Source of the DNA: Rhizophagus clarus
Taxonomy: Eukaryota; Glomeromycota; Glomeromycetes; Glomerales; Glomeraceae
Direction of reading: 5' to 3'
Assembly: GCA_015698045.1 (NCBI GenBank)
Contig: BLAL01000303.1
Span: 310,001-374,000 of the forward strand
Length of the DNA: 64,000 nucleotides
Under the pieces are notes generated by a model, which worked only from the letters and a program-made list of their open reading frames with translations, did no database searches and had not been told where the DNA came from. The translations under genes and the position numbers were made by a program. Below are positions 13,401 to 23,868 of this stretch, piece after piece; the stretch's first letter is position 1, and each line of letters begins with the position of its first letter.

Positions 13401-14153
13401 CTGAAAAGCAAGCAAAACAGCAAGCTATGGCGCAATTGGAAACAAATATTTAGAAGAACGTAGAAATTCAAACATGATTGAATTATATGATGGACGCGTT
13501 TATGATATTGATAATATTAAAGATCTGATAAGGCATAATTGTAAAGGTAGACCCATTACCAAACAAATGAAAGGTCATAATGAAGAAAATAATAATGTGA
13601 GTACTAGTAAAGCACAAAAAGAAAATGTGCGAAATGATTGCGAAAATGTAAATAATGGGTGAAAGTGCGGCATATGTCATAAAATGGGGCATTATGCTCC
13701 TAGATGTCCTAATCGAAAATGATGGCTTTGATATTGATCAACTGGGATAACATTGTGGTTGAAAGAATGATGTAAAAGTTCAAAAGAAGGACCTGTTATT
13801 CAAATTGTAAGTGTATTAGGAGCAAAGAAAGGAGTGATAATATGATGGAAAGATTATCAATAGATAATACTTTATTGATAGCTAATACAACTAATGTAAC
13901 TTCATTATGTTCAATACAATTTAATAAAGTTATTATGGGTGTTTTGTACCAATTTTGGTCTATTTCATGATTAATTTATGGTTTTTTAAGAACTTTGATT
14001 TTTGATACAAAACATCTGAATTTCGTCGGATCACGTGATATTACGCGAATTCAAAATTTAAATTTTGATTTAATTTTGGCCAATAATTTTGGCAAAAATT
14101 TCAGGTCATGTGAGGATGCGTTATAACACGGGGTGCGTTAAATAAATTCACTC
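10486..14153 (+). mobile_element. MULE DNA transposon, 3.67 kb, decayed
   Basis: Termini are inverted repeats of about 40 bp. The left starts GAGAAAATTTATTTAACGCA and the right, read inward on the minus strand, starts GAGTGAATTTATTTAACGCA. A perfect 9-bp target duplication TTTTTCTTT flanks it (10477-10485 and 14154-14162), as expected for Mutator-like elements. It holds one transposase gene (next entry). It sits inside the smaller inverted-repeat element at 10315-14388. The identical duplication points to a fairly recent insertion, while the transposase is already broken. A non-autonomous element with the same termini lies at 50790-52411. Confidence 0.9.
11086..13722 (+). pseudogene. MULE transposase (FAR1-like, MULE, SWIM and zinc-knuckle domains), broken
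   Basis: The gene starts at ATG 11086 or 11089. In order I see: a FAR1-like DNA-binding region (about 11130-11480, ending in FIHPDHNHEL); the MULE catalytic domain (about 11760-12130, with VILTDMDSAM and YCIWHM); a SWIM zinc finger (CTCLLLVSHRIICRHYF, 13017-13067); and a CX2CX4HX4C zinc knuckle (CGICHKMGHYAPRC, 13666-13707). One GT-AG intron (12666-12811) fits. In-frame TGA codons interrupt it at 11230, 11773, 11917, 12121, 12217, 13310 and 13660. Context suggests tryptophan at most of these, such as RH-WVEYF, SK-WLK and ER-WFQEL. There are also two likely 1-nt frameshifts, near 12555-12575 and near 13450. Elsewhere in the same gene tryptophan is encoded by TGG at least ten times. As written no full-length transposase can be made. 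Confidence 0.85.
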
Positions 14154-14388
14154 TTTTTCTTTTATTTCATTTAATAAGTTATATAAATGTGCTAGAAAAA
14201 AATTAATACTTTTAAGTTTTAATGAATTCCTTGCAAAAATTTGATCTAGTTTAAAAAAAACCAATTTAAAAATCTTTAAAGTTTCTAAAATAGCAATAAT
14301 TCTTTAAATTAATTAAATAATTAAATTTATGATTATTTTAAAATTATATTATTATCCCAGCCCCACCTTTTGCTGTGGGTCCACCTAT

Positions 14389-16019
14389 ATGCAAGATATA
14401 ATTTTAGGTTTTATACAAAATTTATTAGAATTATTTAATAAAACAATAAAATCAGATATTTTATGCTGATTTTATTATTCATTTAAATTTGAAAATAAAG
14501 TTAAAAATCTTGCAGTAAATGGTAAGACTAAAGAAGATTGAAAATATATAAAAAATAAAATTTTTTCTATCTAATATTACTGATATAAATCTGTATAAAA
14601 AAACTAAAAAAGCCTAAAAAATTCTTAAAACTCTTTGATAAAAAAGATATAGGTATAAATAAGATCAAATATATTATATATAGTATAAGACTGTAAATAT
14701 TATATCAAACTTAAATTTAATATATTATAAATCAGATAATTTTAAAAATTGTGATAAAATATTATAATTATATTACTTTAAAAAAATACTAATAGTAATA
14801 ATCAGAGTAATGTATTTATTATTTTAAAAATTAAAGTATATATATTGGTAGTAAATATATTATCTGAATCTTAATTTAATCTAATTTATAATTATACTGC
14901 TTATTATTTTTACAATAAAACATTGGATTAATATTTTATCACCATTTTTAAATTGCTATGATCAGATGATTTATCGATCAATTAAAAAAAATATTAAAAA
15001 CAGCTGAAAACAATTAATTTATCAAAAATACTCTTATTAAACATATATAAAAAACACTTTTTATAAATATTTTTCTTAAAAAAATACTAAACTTGATGCT
15101 TTTAACATTCTTTATTATATTTATAAGATATTTTACAGTATGTTTTTTTATTTATTAAAAATTAAGGATCTAAATAAAAAAAAATAGTTAGAAATAAAAA
15201 AAAAAATGAAAAAAATGAAAAAAAAAATAAAATAAAAAAAATATTACCTATTATTTAATAGTGAATTTTTAGAATTATTAGGAATTAGTTTTTAGGAATC
15301 AGTTTTTAGAAATTGGTTTTTATGAATCAGAAGAATCAATTTATAAGCTATTGTGATAAAAAAGGGTGAACAATAAAAAAAATATTAGTAAAGTTTGTAT
15401 AATGGTGGCTTAGCATTACATAGCAGATCAAATAATATCTGTGATATTTATAGTAAAAAGTGATTTTAATTTGTGTAATTTAAAATCAATTTTTATTTAT
15501 ATAAAAAAAAGCTGCTGATTACAATAATTTGAAAACAGTGATAATTTATATAAAGAATTTAGTAATAAAAATTTCAATTATTATAATATTATTAGTATGA
15601 ACATTATACTTATTATACAAGTTAAATTATAATGAAAAAAAAAGTATAAAAAATAGATAAATATATGTTTGGATTTTATTTATTAAATGTAAATAATGTA
15701 AAATTGAAATAATTATATAATCTTATTATTTTAATAATTCTTTGGGATAATAATCTATCTGAAAATTTAATTAATAAATAAAGGGAATTTAAATTGATTT
15801 GTAATTATATAAAATAATATGATCAAGTTTAATATAATAAAAATCTTTGAATATTTAGATTAAAAAGATACTAAATTAAATAAATTGCCAATTATTTTAA
15901 CAGATAAAATTTATTTTTTTTTTATACAAAAAATATAAAAAAAAGCTAAATATGAGTTATAACAATTATTAAAAACTTATTTTTTTATGAATTTGAAATC
16001 AAAAAATAAAGTATTTTAT
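14389..16019. other. AT-rich non-coding stretch
   Basis: A+T is extremely high, with many A-runs and no credible coding frame. Nothing recognisable was seen. Confidence 0.4.
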
Positions 16020-16300
16020 TACAGATCAAAATATATCAAATAAAATATTAATCAGATATTAATCAGATATTTAATTAATATCTGATTAATATTTGATTTA
16101 TTCAATCAAGCGATAATTAATTTTTATTTAATTAAACAGATTAATTAATGGTTAATTAATAGTTGATTAATAATTAAATTATAATTAATTAATAGTTAAT
16201 TTTATAGTTAATTTATAATTAATTTATGATTAATTGATAATTAATTTTATAATTAAATAATAGTTAATTAATACATAGTAATAATAATATAATTAATAAT
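16020..16300. repeat. degenerate TTAATTAATAGT-type minisatellite
   Basis: Imperfect head-to-tail repeats of 10-13 bp built on TTAATTAATAGTTAATT, preceded by CAGATATTAAT/ATTAATATCTG inverted pieces. The block ends in AATACATAG, as does the better preserved minisatellite at 34681-35310. The following sequence (about 16610-16670 versus 35330-35395) also matches, so both belong to one repeat family. Confidence 0.6.
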
Positions 16301-16323
16301 AATTTTATTATAATAAAATATTT

Positions 16324-16500
16324 AATAGTTATTCGGCACTTTGTGCTGAATAACTATTATATTGGGTAAATCATAATTTATTGTTGATCTTGGGCTCCGA
16401 CAGGAGCCTGAGATCAACTGATTAATTTTGATTCCCAATATAACTAGCTACCTTGGTAGCGTTAGTTATTCAGTATCGAAGTGCTGAATAAGTGATTTAT
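16324..16500. repeat. cluster of four hairpins with a nested stem
   Basis: Hairpin 1 is at 16324-16358 (16-bp stem around CGGCAC/GTGCTG). Hairpin 2 is at 16383-16418 (16-bp stem, GACA loop, two mismatched positions) and sits inside a longer stem formed by TATATTGGG (from about 16358) and CCCAATATA (ending about 16442). Hairpin 3 is at 16442-16467 (GCTACC/GGTAGC). Hairpin 4 is at 16466-16491 (TTATTCAG/CTGAATAA), related in sequence to hairpin 1. A CACGTG lies just downstream (16508-16513). G+C is much higher than in the surroundings. I cannot assign a function; a structured transposon end or a structured RNA are both possible. Confidence 0.75.
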
Positions 16501-16519
16501 CCGGTATCACGTGATTTCA

Positions 16520-17226
16520 ACATCTGATACGCCTGATACATGATTTATTATAACCATCATTTATTATAAAAAAATCATGTGCTACCAGATAAATATTTTT
16601 ATTTATATTAATAAGTAATATAAATAAATATAAATAATAATTAATATTTAAAATACAAATATTTATATAAAATAAAACTTATTTAATATCTATTTGATAA
16701 AAGTTCAAAGAAGAACTAAAATCTATGAAAAAAAAAAATAATAAAAAAAAAAGTTCAAATTATTTTTTTATAAAAGAAAAAAAAAAATATCAAAAATTAG
16801 GTTTCAAATATTACTTTTTAAAATTAAAAAAAAAATTTGTTTTGAAAAGAAGAAAAAATATTATACTTTTAAAATAAATTCAATTTTTAAAATAACTTAT
16901 AAAAAAAAGAATAAAAATATTAATAAAAAATTTATTAAATAAATTTAAAAAATAAATTAAGAAATTTTTTCATTAAAGTTTTTATACATTTAAAAACTAA
17001 AAAATTAACAATCTAAAAAAAAAAAAAATAAATTAATAGCTATTTTAAAAGATAAATAAAGAAAATAAAAAAATTATATATTTTGATAATTGTATTTTAC
17101 AGATCAGGTGAATATAGTTTTTGCCAAATTAGTTGTTTATATGGTATATGAATTAAATATTAATAAAAGTATATATAGATTATTAAAAAAAAAAAAAAAT
17201 GATTAGAATACTACTATATTTAAAAA
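16520..17226. other. AT-rich non-coding stretch
   Basis: A-rich, with long A-runs. About 16610-16670 matches 35330-35395, as noted for the minisatellite family. No gene was seen. Confidence 0.4.
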
Positions 17227-17616
17227 CACTGGTGGTGAGCACCAGTATCACGTGATTTTATTGTAATTTTATAATTCTGACCAGAATTAAGTGATCTGCA
17301 TAAAAATATCCTTTTTTAAAAATTAATATTACACAAAATTCCAGGTAAAGTAATTTCCAAAAATGGGAAAAAAAATTTTGTGGAATGGGTATTACCTAAA
17401 ACAGATATTCTGTGTGATACAAAGTTCTAATATGGTAATTTTAATATTCTGGCCAGAATTATGAAAAACAGGGATGTGACGAATAATATGTGACGAATAG
17501 AATTTTTAGCATGAAAAAAATTCTAAGTTCTTAAAATACTTATAAAAAAATGAAGAAGAAGGGGTGTGATATGGGTGACAAATAAAATCACGTGATACTG
17601 GTGCTGACCACCAGTG
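17227..17616. mobile_element. 390-bp foldback MITE with CACCAGTATCACGTGAT termini
   Basis: The 34-bp terminal inverted repeats (17227-17260 and 17583-17616) differ at one position. They start CACTGGTGGT and contain CACCAGTATCACGTGAT. The interior has no coding frame but carries GAATTCTGACCAGAATT-like and TTCTGGCCAGAATT palindromes. I could not find a target duplication. The family is unassigned. Confidence 0.8.
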
Positions 17617-17876
17617 GTGATGCGTAGTAATTTTCAAAAAAAAAATATAAAAAAAAAATATAAAAATATAAAAAAAAAAGAGTAAAAAAAAAAAAAAATA
17701 AAAGTATAAAAAAGGAACTGAAAAAGAAGAAAAATGAAAGTATAAAAAAGAAACTGAAAACAAAAAGTAAATAAATTTATTTAATAAATAATTTATATAT
17801 TAAAAAAGATGATTTTTTTTTAAAAAAAAAATTTTTTGTTTTTATTATATAAAAATATTTATATAAAAAATATGAT

Positions 17877-18116
17877 ATGGGGTCCAGACTAGCAAAAGGT
17901 GAAGATTGGCAAATTGCATAGTTTTTTTAAGGAAATCATAGTTTAAATTACATGATCATATTAAATATATAATTGTCATAATCTCAAAATTAATTAGTTA
18001 ACCTATTTTACTATTACATAATTTTTTTAACAACATAATATCTAAGTTGTTTAATAATAAAATAAAAGTAAAAAATCAGTTAGCCCATCTTCATCTTTTG
18101 CTAGTCCAGACCCCAT
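17877..18116. mobile_element. 240-bp MITE with ATGGGGTC...GCAAAAG termini
   Basis: Terminal inverted repeats of about 34 bp (ATGGGGTCCAGACTAGCAAA at the left, ATGGGGTCTGGACTAGCAAA read from the right) enclose non-coding AT-rich DNA. They match the ends of the larger element at 10315-14388. No clear target duplication was found. Confidence 0.75.
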
Positions 18117-18815
18117 TATAGAAATCTAATTAATTTTATATCATAAAATTATAGTTTATATACTAAAAAATACTAAAAAATATATAAATTATATGTTTTT
18201 TAATATAATTTATAATATAAAATTTTAACAAATTTTAAGAAAATTTCTATTATACATAATGTATTTGGATATTGTATCATATGATTTTATAAAAAATCTT
18301 TATCTATCAAATTATTAAGTTTATTTTGGATTTTATTAATTAATTTTATAATAAAAATAAGTTATATCATAAAAATTAAAAGAAATAACAAAAGAGATAA
18401 AGAAAAATAAGAGAAATAAAGAAAATAATATAAGAAAAGTTAAAACACTCACCTATAGAAAAATAAAAAAGAAAATTGGTTAATATCATTTTAAAAAAAA
18501 ATAAAATAATAAGAAAATGATAAAAAAAACTTATTTAAATATTCATTAAAATGATACATATTTTAAAAAAAAAGACAAAATAATTAATAAAATAAAAAAA
18601 AAAATATAAAAAAGTAAAACTTATCTTAAATTTCCACTAAAATGGAACTATAATAGTTATATTTAAAAAAAAATGAATAAATTAATAAAAGTCAAAAGAA
18701 AAAAGAATCAAAGTAAAAAACATTATTTATTATTTTCCTAAAGCTAGTAAATAATAATTAAATAAATTATAGATAAAAAAAAATTTTAATAATTTATTAT
18801 TTAATTTATATTTTT
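18117..18815. other. AT-rich non-coding stretch
   Basis: Long A-runs. Nothing recognisable. Confidence 0.4.
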
Positions 18816-18831
18816 ATATTTTATTTCTTTA

Positions 18832-20217
18832 CACAACCTCACACAACGGCTGTTAATAGCACAATCGTGACTACGCCTAAAGGCAAAGGCAAAAAGAAGA
18901 AGCATAAGCACCTTACAATATCTGAAGAGGATATTGACAAAGACTTCAGGCTTCCTGTTGACTCAGTGGATGAGTCCACCCAAGCGCTCTCTTCTCAACT
19001 ACCTCCCTCGCCTTTACATGAGGCGAACAAAAAAGTTGAAGAGTCTTCAGCACCGCTACTGGATAGCAACGCCGGTAAAGAAAAACGTCTAAAGGTGCAA
19101 GACGATGAGGCTGCACAAGTCATTACCAGATATCAGGCGCCCTCAGGGTGCCAGTTTGTTCGAGATATCCTAATATATGATGTCCCTGCAAAGTGGGATA
19201 ATTACGAACTATTATCTCACCTATCCACTTGGGGTAATATAATATCATTATCGACCAAGCGCCAGCGCAAATACAAGACGGTACGATGCAAGCTAGTTAT
19301 TTCGGAATTCTTTCAGAACTACAAAACACAGTGGATGGCTTCCCTTGCAGGTATACCTACTCGATGGTTCCTGGCGACCTGGAATCAGGCTGAACGAAAA
19401 GAACGAGAAAGATTCCAAGCTGTTATTTACAACCCGCCTGAATCTATGAATACGGCTTCGCTCACGGTGCTCCAACACTTAACTTTTCTCAGTGAATTGA
19501 ACATTAAAATGTTTAAAGAAATTAAATTTCCAGATGGATCGCGCAAGATTGTCAGATACTTCAAAATCTGAGAACACTTACAGAAGTGCATTAGTAACCT
19601 GACCCTCTGGTATGGCAAGAACGTCTCATAGTGCAAACATACCGCGATCCTGAAGAAAACAAAGAAGATTAGTCCTAACTCCTCCCATTCGGCTAAGCGA
19701 AAGAATCAAGGAGATCGTGTTGACATCAAATCTTCTACCAAACTGTCCAAGTCTATTCCAGCAACTGGGTCGAACAAGACTCACATAAGAAATCCCCGGA
19801 TGAAAGATTCAAAGACACACTAACGAAAGGATGATAATGATTCGCAGGCGCCTAAGAAACCATCAAAGCGGCATCATGGCTCCAAATCCAGGATCTCTAA
19901 ACGTGACCTTTACGCGGAAGTCAAGACAATAAAGAAGATCCTGGATGAATTAACTAGTAATCTTAAATTGAAGTGAAAGAATGATCTGATAATACTTAGC
20001 AGCTTAGATTACCTCTTTTCGTAGAATTTTTCTTTTTTTCTACCCGTTTACCTTTTATACTTTTATAATTAGTTTGTTAATGATCTAGGCGGATGGTAAG
20101 ACTGGTCCTCGGGCTGGGAGTATAGTTCTTGTATTAATAGTGATGCTTACCGCATCCTCATTTTTTACTAATAAACGTATGCGGCTCCAACGCCTTTAAA
20201 TTTAAAAAAAAAAAAAA
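18832..20217 (+). mobile_element. poly(A)-tailed retroposon, family 1, copy 1
   Basis: A 16-bp perfect target duplication, ATATTTTATTTCTTTA, flanks the unit (18816-18831 and 20218-20233). The 3' end is a short poly(A) (about 20203-20217) after the tail GGCTCCAACGCCTTTAAATT. This is the signature of LINE-type reverse transcription. The unit contains one RNA-binding-like frame (18867-19571 and beyond) but no reverse transcriptase or endonuclease in its 1.39 kb, so it must have been moved in trans. Related copies lie at 20240-20823, 45408-47328 and about 47540-48640. Confidence 0.85.
18867..19571 (+). CDS. retroposon ORF1-like protein, 234 codons open
   Basis: The protein begins with a basic GKGKKKKHKH tract and an acidic/Ser-rich linker (residues about 10-85). 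A conserved block follows: FVRDILIYDVPAKW (about 98-111), then WGNIISLSTKRQRKYKTVRC and RWFLATWNQAERKERERFQA. The layout (basic tail, beta-alpha-like segment, KYKT) suggests a single-strand nucleic-acid-binding, RRM-like module of the LINE ORF1 kind, but I cannot name the family. The homologous frame on the minus strand at 45654-47173 keeps the same blocks. The frame stops at TGA 19569-19571, where the other copies read tryptophan (YFKFW, YFESW). Further similar sequence continues past the stop to about 19975, ending in LYAEVKTIKKILDELT, so this copy is probably broken. Confidence 0.6.
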   Translation: MTTPKGKGKKKKHKHLTISEEDIDKDFRLPVDSVDESTQALSSQLPPSPLHEANKKVEESSAPLLDSNAGKEKRLKVQDDEAAQVITRYQAPSGCQFVRDILIYDVPAKWDNYELLSHLSTWGNIISLSTKRQRKYKTVRCKLVISEFFQNYKTQWMASLAGIPTRWFLATWNQAERKERERFQAVIYNPPESMNTASLTVLQHLTFLSELNIKMFKEIKFPDGSRKIVRYFKI

Positions 20218-20239
20218 ATATTTTATTTCTTTAATTAAA

Positions 20240-20823
20240 ATTAAGATTTTATTTTTAGCTTTCAGAAACATTGTTCTGCTAGAATTGGCAATGCAGAGAA
20301 TTTACAAAGATCGTTACAGATTCCTTCTTGTATGAATACTAATTTTTATTAATTTTTAGGTAATCATAGATTCCATAATTAGAATAAAAAGGATAACAAT
20401 ACCAGGAACTCTGGTTCATCTATCAAAAAGAACTCTTGCTTTAAAACAAACCAGTCCAATAGGTCAGATATGAATAAATTGATTGTAAAACTGAAGGCTA
20501 TTTTGAAACAACTTATTTGATTTAGTTAGCTTAGTTTAATGACTTTTTAATTTAGGAATCTTTTAGGTTTAGTCATGTATTTTGTTATTTTTTTAGTATA
20601 TTTCTTTTTCTTTTTTGTTTCCTTTATTCCTTAAATCTATATTTGGACTTCCTATTACCCCATTAAAAATAGGCCATTATAGTTGATTATGATAGGTACT
20701 TGTCACTTAATGCTATAGCACAGGTAGATGAGATAGTATAAGTTTACTATCATATTTGTAATTTTTGAATTCAATTTTAATAAACTTATGCATTTATTTT
20801 GACCAAAAAAAAAAAAAAAAAAA
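20240..20823 (+). mobile_element. retroposon family 1, 5'-truncated copy 2
   Basis: Only the 3' part is present. A C-terminal coding remnant, MNKLIVKLKAILKQLI followed by a stop (20469-20519), matches the heptad-like tail of copies 1, 3 and 4. It is followed by an untranslated tail and a poly(A) at about 20804-20823. It starts within a few bases of the end of copy 1. The 5' boundary is unclear and no convincing target duplication was found. Confidence 0.6.
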
Positions 20824-23469
20824 TTAAAATTTTATTTATAACAAAAGATAATTTCTTTAGGTCATTTTTGTTAATAAAAAAATTAATTTATTAGCTAAAA
20901 TTATAATATACTTCTTTATTTTTTAATAAATTTATTATTATATTAATATTTTTAGAAAATCATTAGTACCATCTCAGATGATATATTGATTTTTTGCTAC
21001 TTTTATCACATATTTTAGTAACGATCATTTTTTAATGTTTATTTGGTTTAATTATTTTTATGTAATTTTTTTTATAGTTTTAATATAGGTGTTTTACTTT
21101 TAGTAAATTTCTAATGTTATTTTTATATTTTTATTATTTAGTATTAATTGACTTTTTTTTTTTGTAGGTGCTTCTTTTCTTGACTTTAAAGTTTCTGGTA
21201 AAATATTTTTTTAACATTATGTTTCTTTTTTTAATCAATGTTAACTAATTTTTTTTTTCTACAAACAGTTCTTTTTAATTTTGAATGATTTTAGATTTTA
21301 ATATTAAGATTTAATATGGTAAGCTTAAGTATTTTGAAATACTTTGAGTTTTAAAAATCTATTTTCTTTAATTAATTAACTTTTTCTTTTTCTTTTTGAT
21401 TGGGTTTTGAGTTTTCATTTCTTTGTAATTTTCTTTTATTTTTTATTATTTTCTTTATCTTCTTTTTATCTCTTACTATTTTTTCTATTTTTTTTATATC
21501 TTATCATTTTTTTTGTTATTTTTTTTTGTCTTTTATATTTTTTTCATTATTTTTCATCTTTTATTATTTCTTTCATGTTTCTTTTATTATTCTTTTATCT
21601 TTTATTATTTCTTTTACCATTTTTTCATATCTTTATATTTTTTTAGAAAAGCAAATGTCTATAATAAGTTAATATATATTACTATCTTAATAAAATTGTT
21701 AAATTTAAAGAGAATTCTTTTAATTTTATAATTATTTTTAAAAATACAATTATTTGATTGATGAATACACTTTAATTTTTAATTTATAATTAATAAATTA
21801 ATAATTATTATTACATGATTTATATTGATCTAATTAGAAAAAAATTTATTAAAATACTTTAAGTATTTCTAAAATAGATAAAAGTTGAATTCATAATAAA
21901 ATTGTAAACAAATTTGACTACAATTGCTTATACTTTAAAAAATAATATTTTTTTTAAAATAATATTATTAATATTTATTTTTTTTTAGAAATTTTTTTTA
22001 ATAATGTAAAAGTAAATAATTTCAAATTATTTTTTTTGATTTTTTAATAAAAAAATTAGTAATTAATTTTTTTTTTTTTTAAATATACTAATAATTTATA
22101 TTATAATATTATAGTACAAAAAATCTTTTTTAATTTTATAATATTTTCATTAATTATTACTTATTAGTCTTTTATATTAATAATTAATAAAATTATCAAA
22201 TTAATTTATTTATTAAAAAAAAATCTCCTATGATCACAAGGATGTAATATCTAAGATAGCTCGTTTTACATGTGCTTACTTGTGTAGGAGAATTGTCAAC
22301 CGATAGTGCACATATAGGATTTCTTTGAAATGATGGATGGTTTATAGATTAATCATATTAGAATTAATTAATTATATTTTTCATGTAATTTACAAAAATT
22401 TTAATAAATCTATAAATGCGCTGTGGAAAAAAAAAAAATTTATTAAAAAAAAAAAATTTTTTTTTGTTAATTTATATAATTATAATTAAAATTAATATTA
22501 TTTTTATAAAAAAAGAGGATTATTTTAAAACATATATTTATTTACAGTTATTTAATAATTACAAGATACAAAGTGCTGAGTTTACAATAAGTAATATAAT
22601 TGGTGAAGTTTACTAAACTTTGCTTAGCAAACTTATTAAATATATTCTTATTGCAAATATATATAAAATATGCTAATGTCACAGTTATAAGGTTATGAAT
22701 GCTAAGTTATTGTTTTATTATCAGGCTTAATAATAAATTGTATTAGCATAAATCTTTAATTAATAAATAACTGATAATTAAATTTATTATTAGATTATTT
22801 TTTTTTTTTATTTACAATATATAAATAATTAATTAGATTTTAATAAACAAAATTTTTTGGATTTAATATATATTATATTAAAAAAAAATAAAAATAAAAA
22901 TAAAAAAAATAAAAATTTCATTGATCTACTTAATTTTTAATAATGTATTTTTTTAATAATATAAAACTTGGATTTATATCAATATTAGTATTAATATTAA
23001 TATAATATCAGTATGGTGTACAAAGTGTAAAAATAATATTTTTTTTTGATCCAATGATATGAAAACATAAATTATGAATCAAAAAAATTTTAACTTTTAG
23101 GACACAAAAATTTTTTGAAATCGATATCAAACCCTTTTTTAATGTTTCGAATTTCCATTTTTAATTGAATAGGTTGTAATATCATATATTTGTTACAATA
23201 CTTCTTTATAATACTTTTGATAGGATAATACATGATCTTTCATTAACGATTCACATTTTACTTGAACGAAAAGAGAAGAAAAGGGAAATGATCTTTTTTA
23301 AGTCTAATATTAATATTATGCATAAAAAAGATTCGATTGGAATATATTAGTAATAAGAAAAAATAATGGATTCACATGGTATCAAAAAAAAAATATTTTT
23401 TTTTAAGCAGGTCTTTTTATTTCTTCCGATTTTTCAACCGGTTATTATTATTACTATTATTTTAAGTTT

Positions 23470-23500
<31 letters not shown>

Positions 23501-23836
23501 GAAAGGGAAGGAAGAAAGAATTTTTTTTTTAAACCTATTAAAATGAAATAATAATGAAAAAATGAAATTTAATTCGATATTTAATAAAATTTCATACAAA
23601 AAGATTTCAATTTTTTTTTTTTCATACATGCAAGTTAATTTAATTTTACACAAAAAAAAAAAAAAAAAAAAAAATTACAATAAACCTATAAAAAATCTGT
23701 AAGAAAAAAAAACAAACCAATATTATTGTTAATAATATTATTATTTCTTTCGTTTATTTTTTTGATTCGTGTTGTGTTGTGAGTGCATAGTCATGTTTAA
23801 ATGTTTATTTACTTATTTCATTTATTTTATATATAT

Positions 23837-23868
<32 letters not shown>

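Larger units (their letters stand above)
10315..14388. mobile_element. small inverted-repeat element interrupted by a MULE
   Basis: The left end (GGGCAGACC...GCAAAAGGTGGGGCT, 10318-10346) and right end (AGCCCCACCTTTTGC...GGACC, 14359-14384 region on the plus strand) are imperfect inverted repeats about 34 bp long. The arms are separated by the complete MULE at 10486-14153. Removing the MULE leaves an element of about 400 bp. The termini resemble those of the MITE at 17877-18116, which share GCAAAAGRTG. Exact ends are uncertain because the flanks are TA-rich. Confidence 0.65.

Noticed and set aside
11086-13722. UGA decoded as tryptophan as a different genetic code
   Set aside because: TGG is also used at least ten times, the gene has frameshifts, host genes here end or read normally, and related repeats show TAG at the same kind of site. 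Biased mutation is the simpler reading, though recoding is left open as a check.
21400-21731. Three overlapping Phe-rich frames
   Set aside because: They are low-complexity T-rich sequence in all three frames, without splice or start context.
22220-22340. Locally less AT-rich segment that might be an RNA gene
   Set aside because: I could not draw a cloverleaf, a conserved tRNA T-arm or a paired structure.
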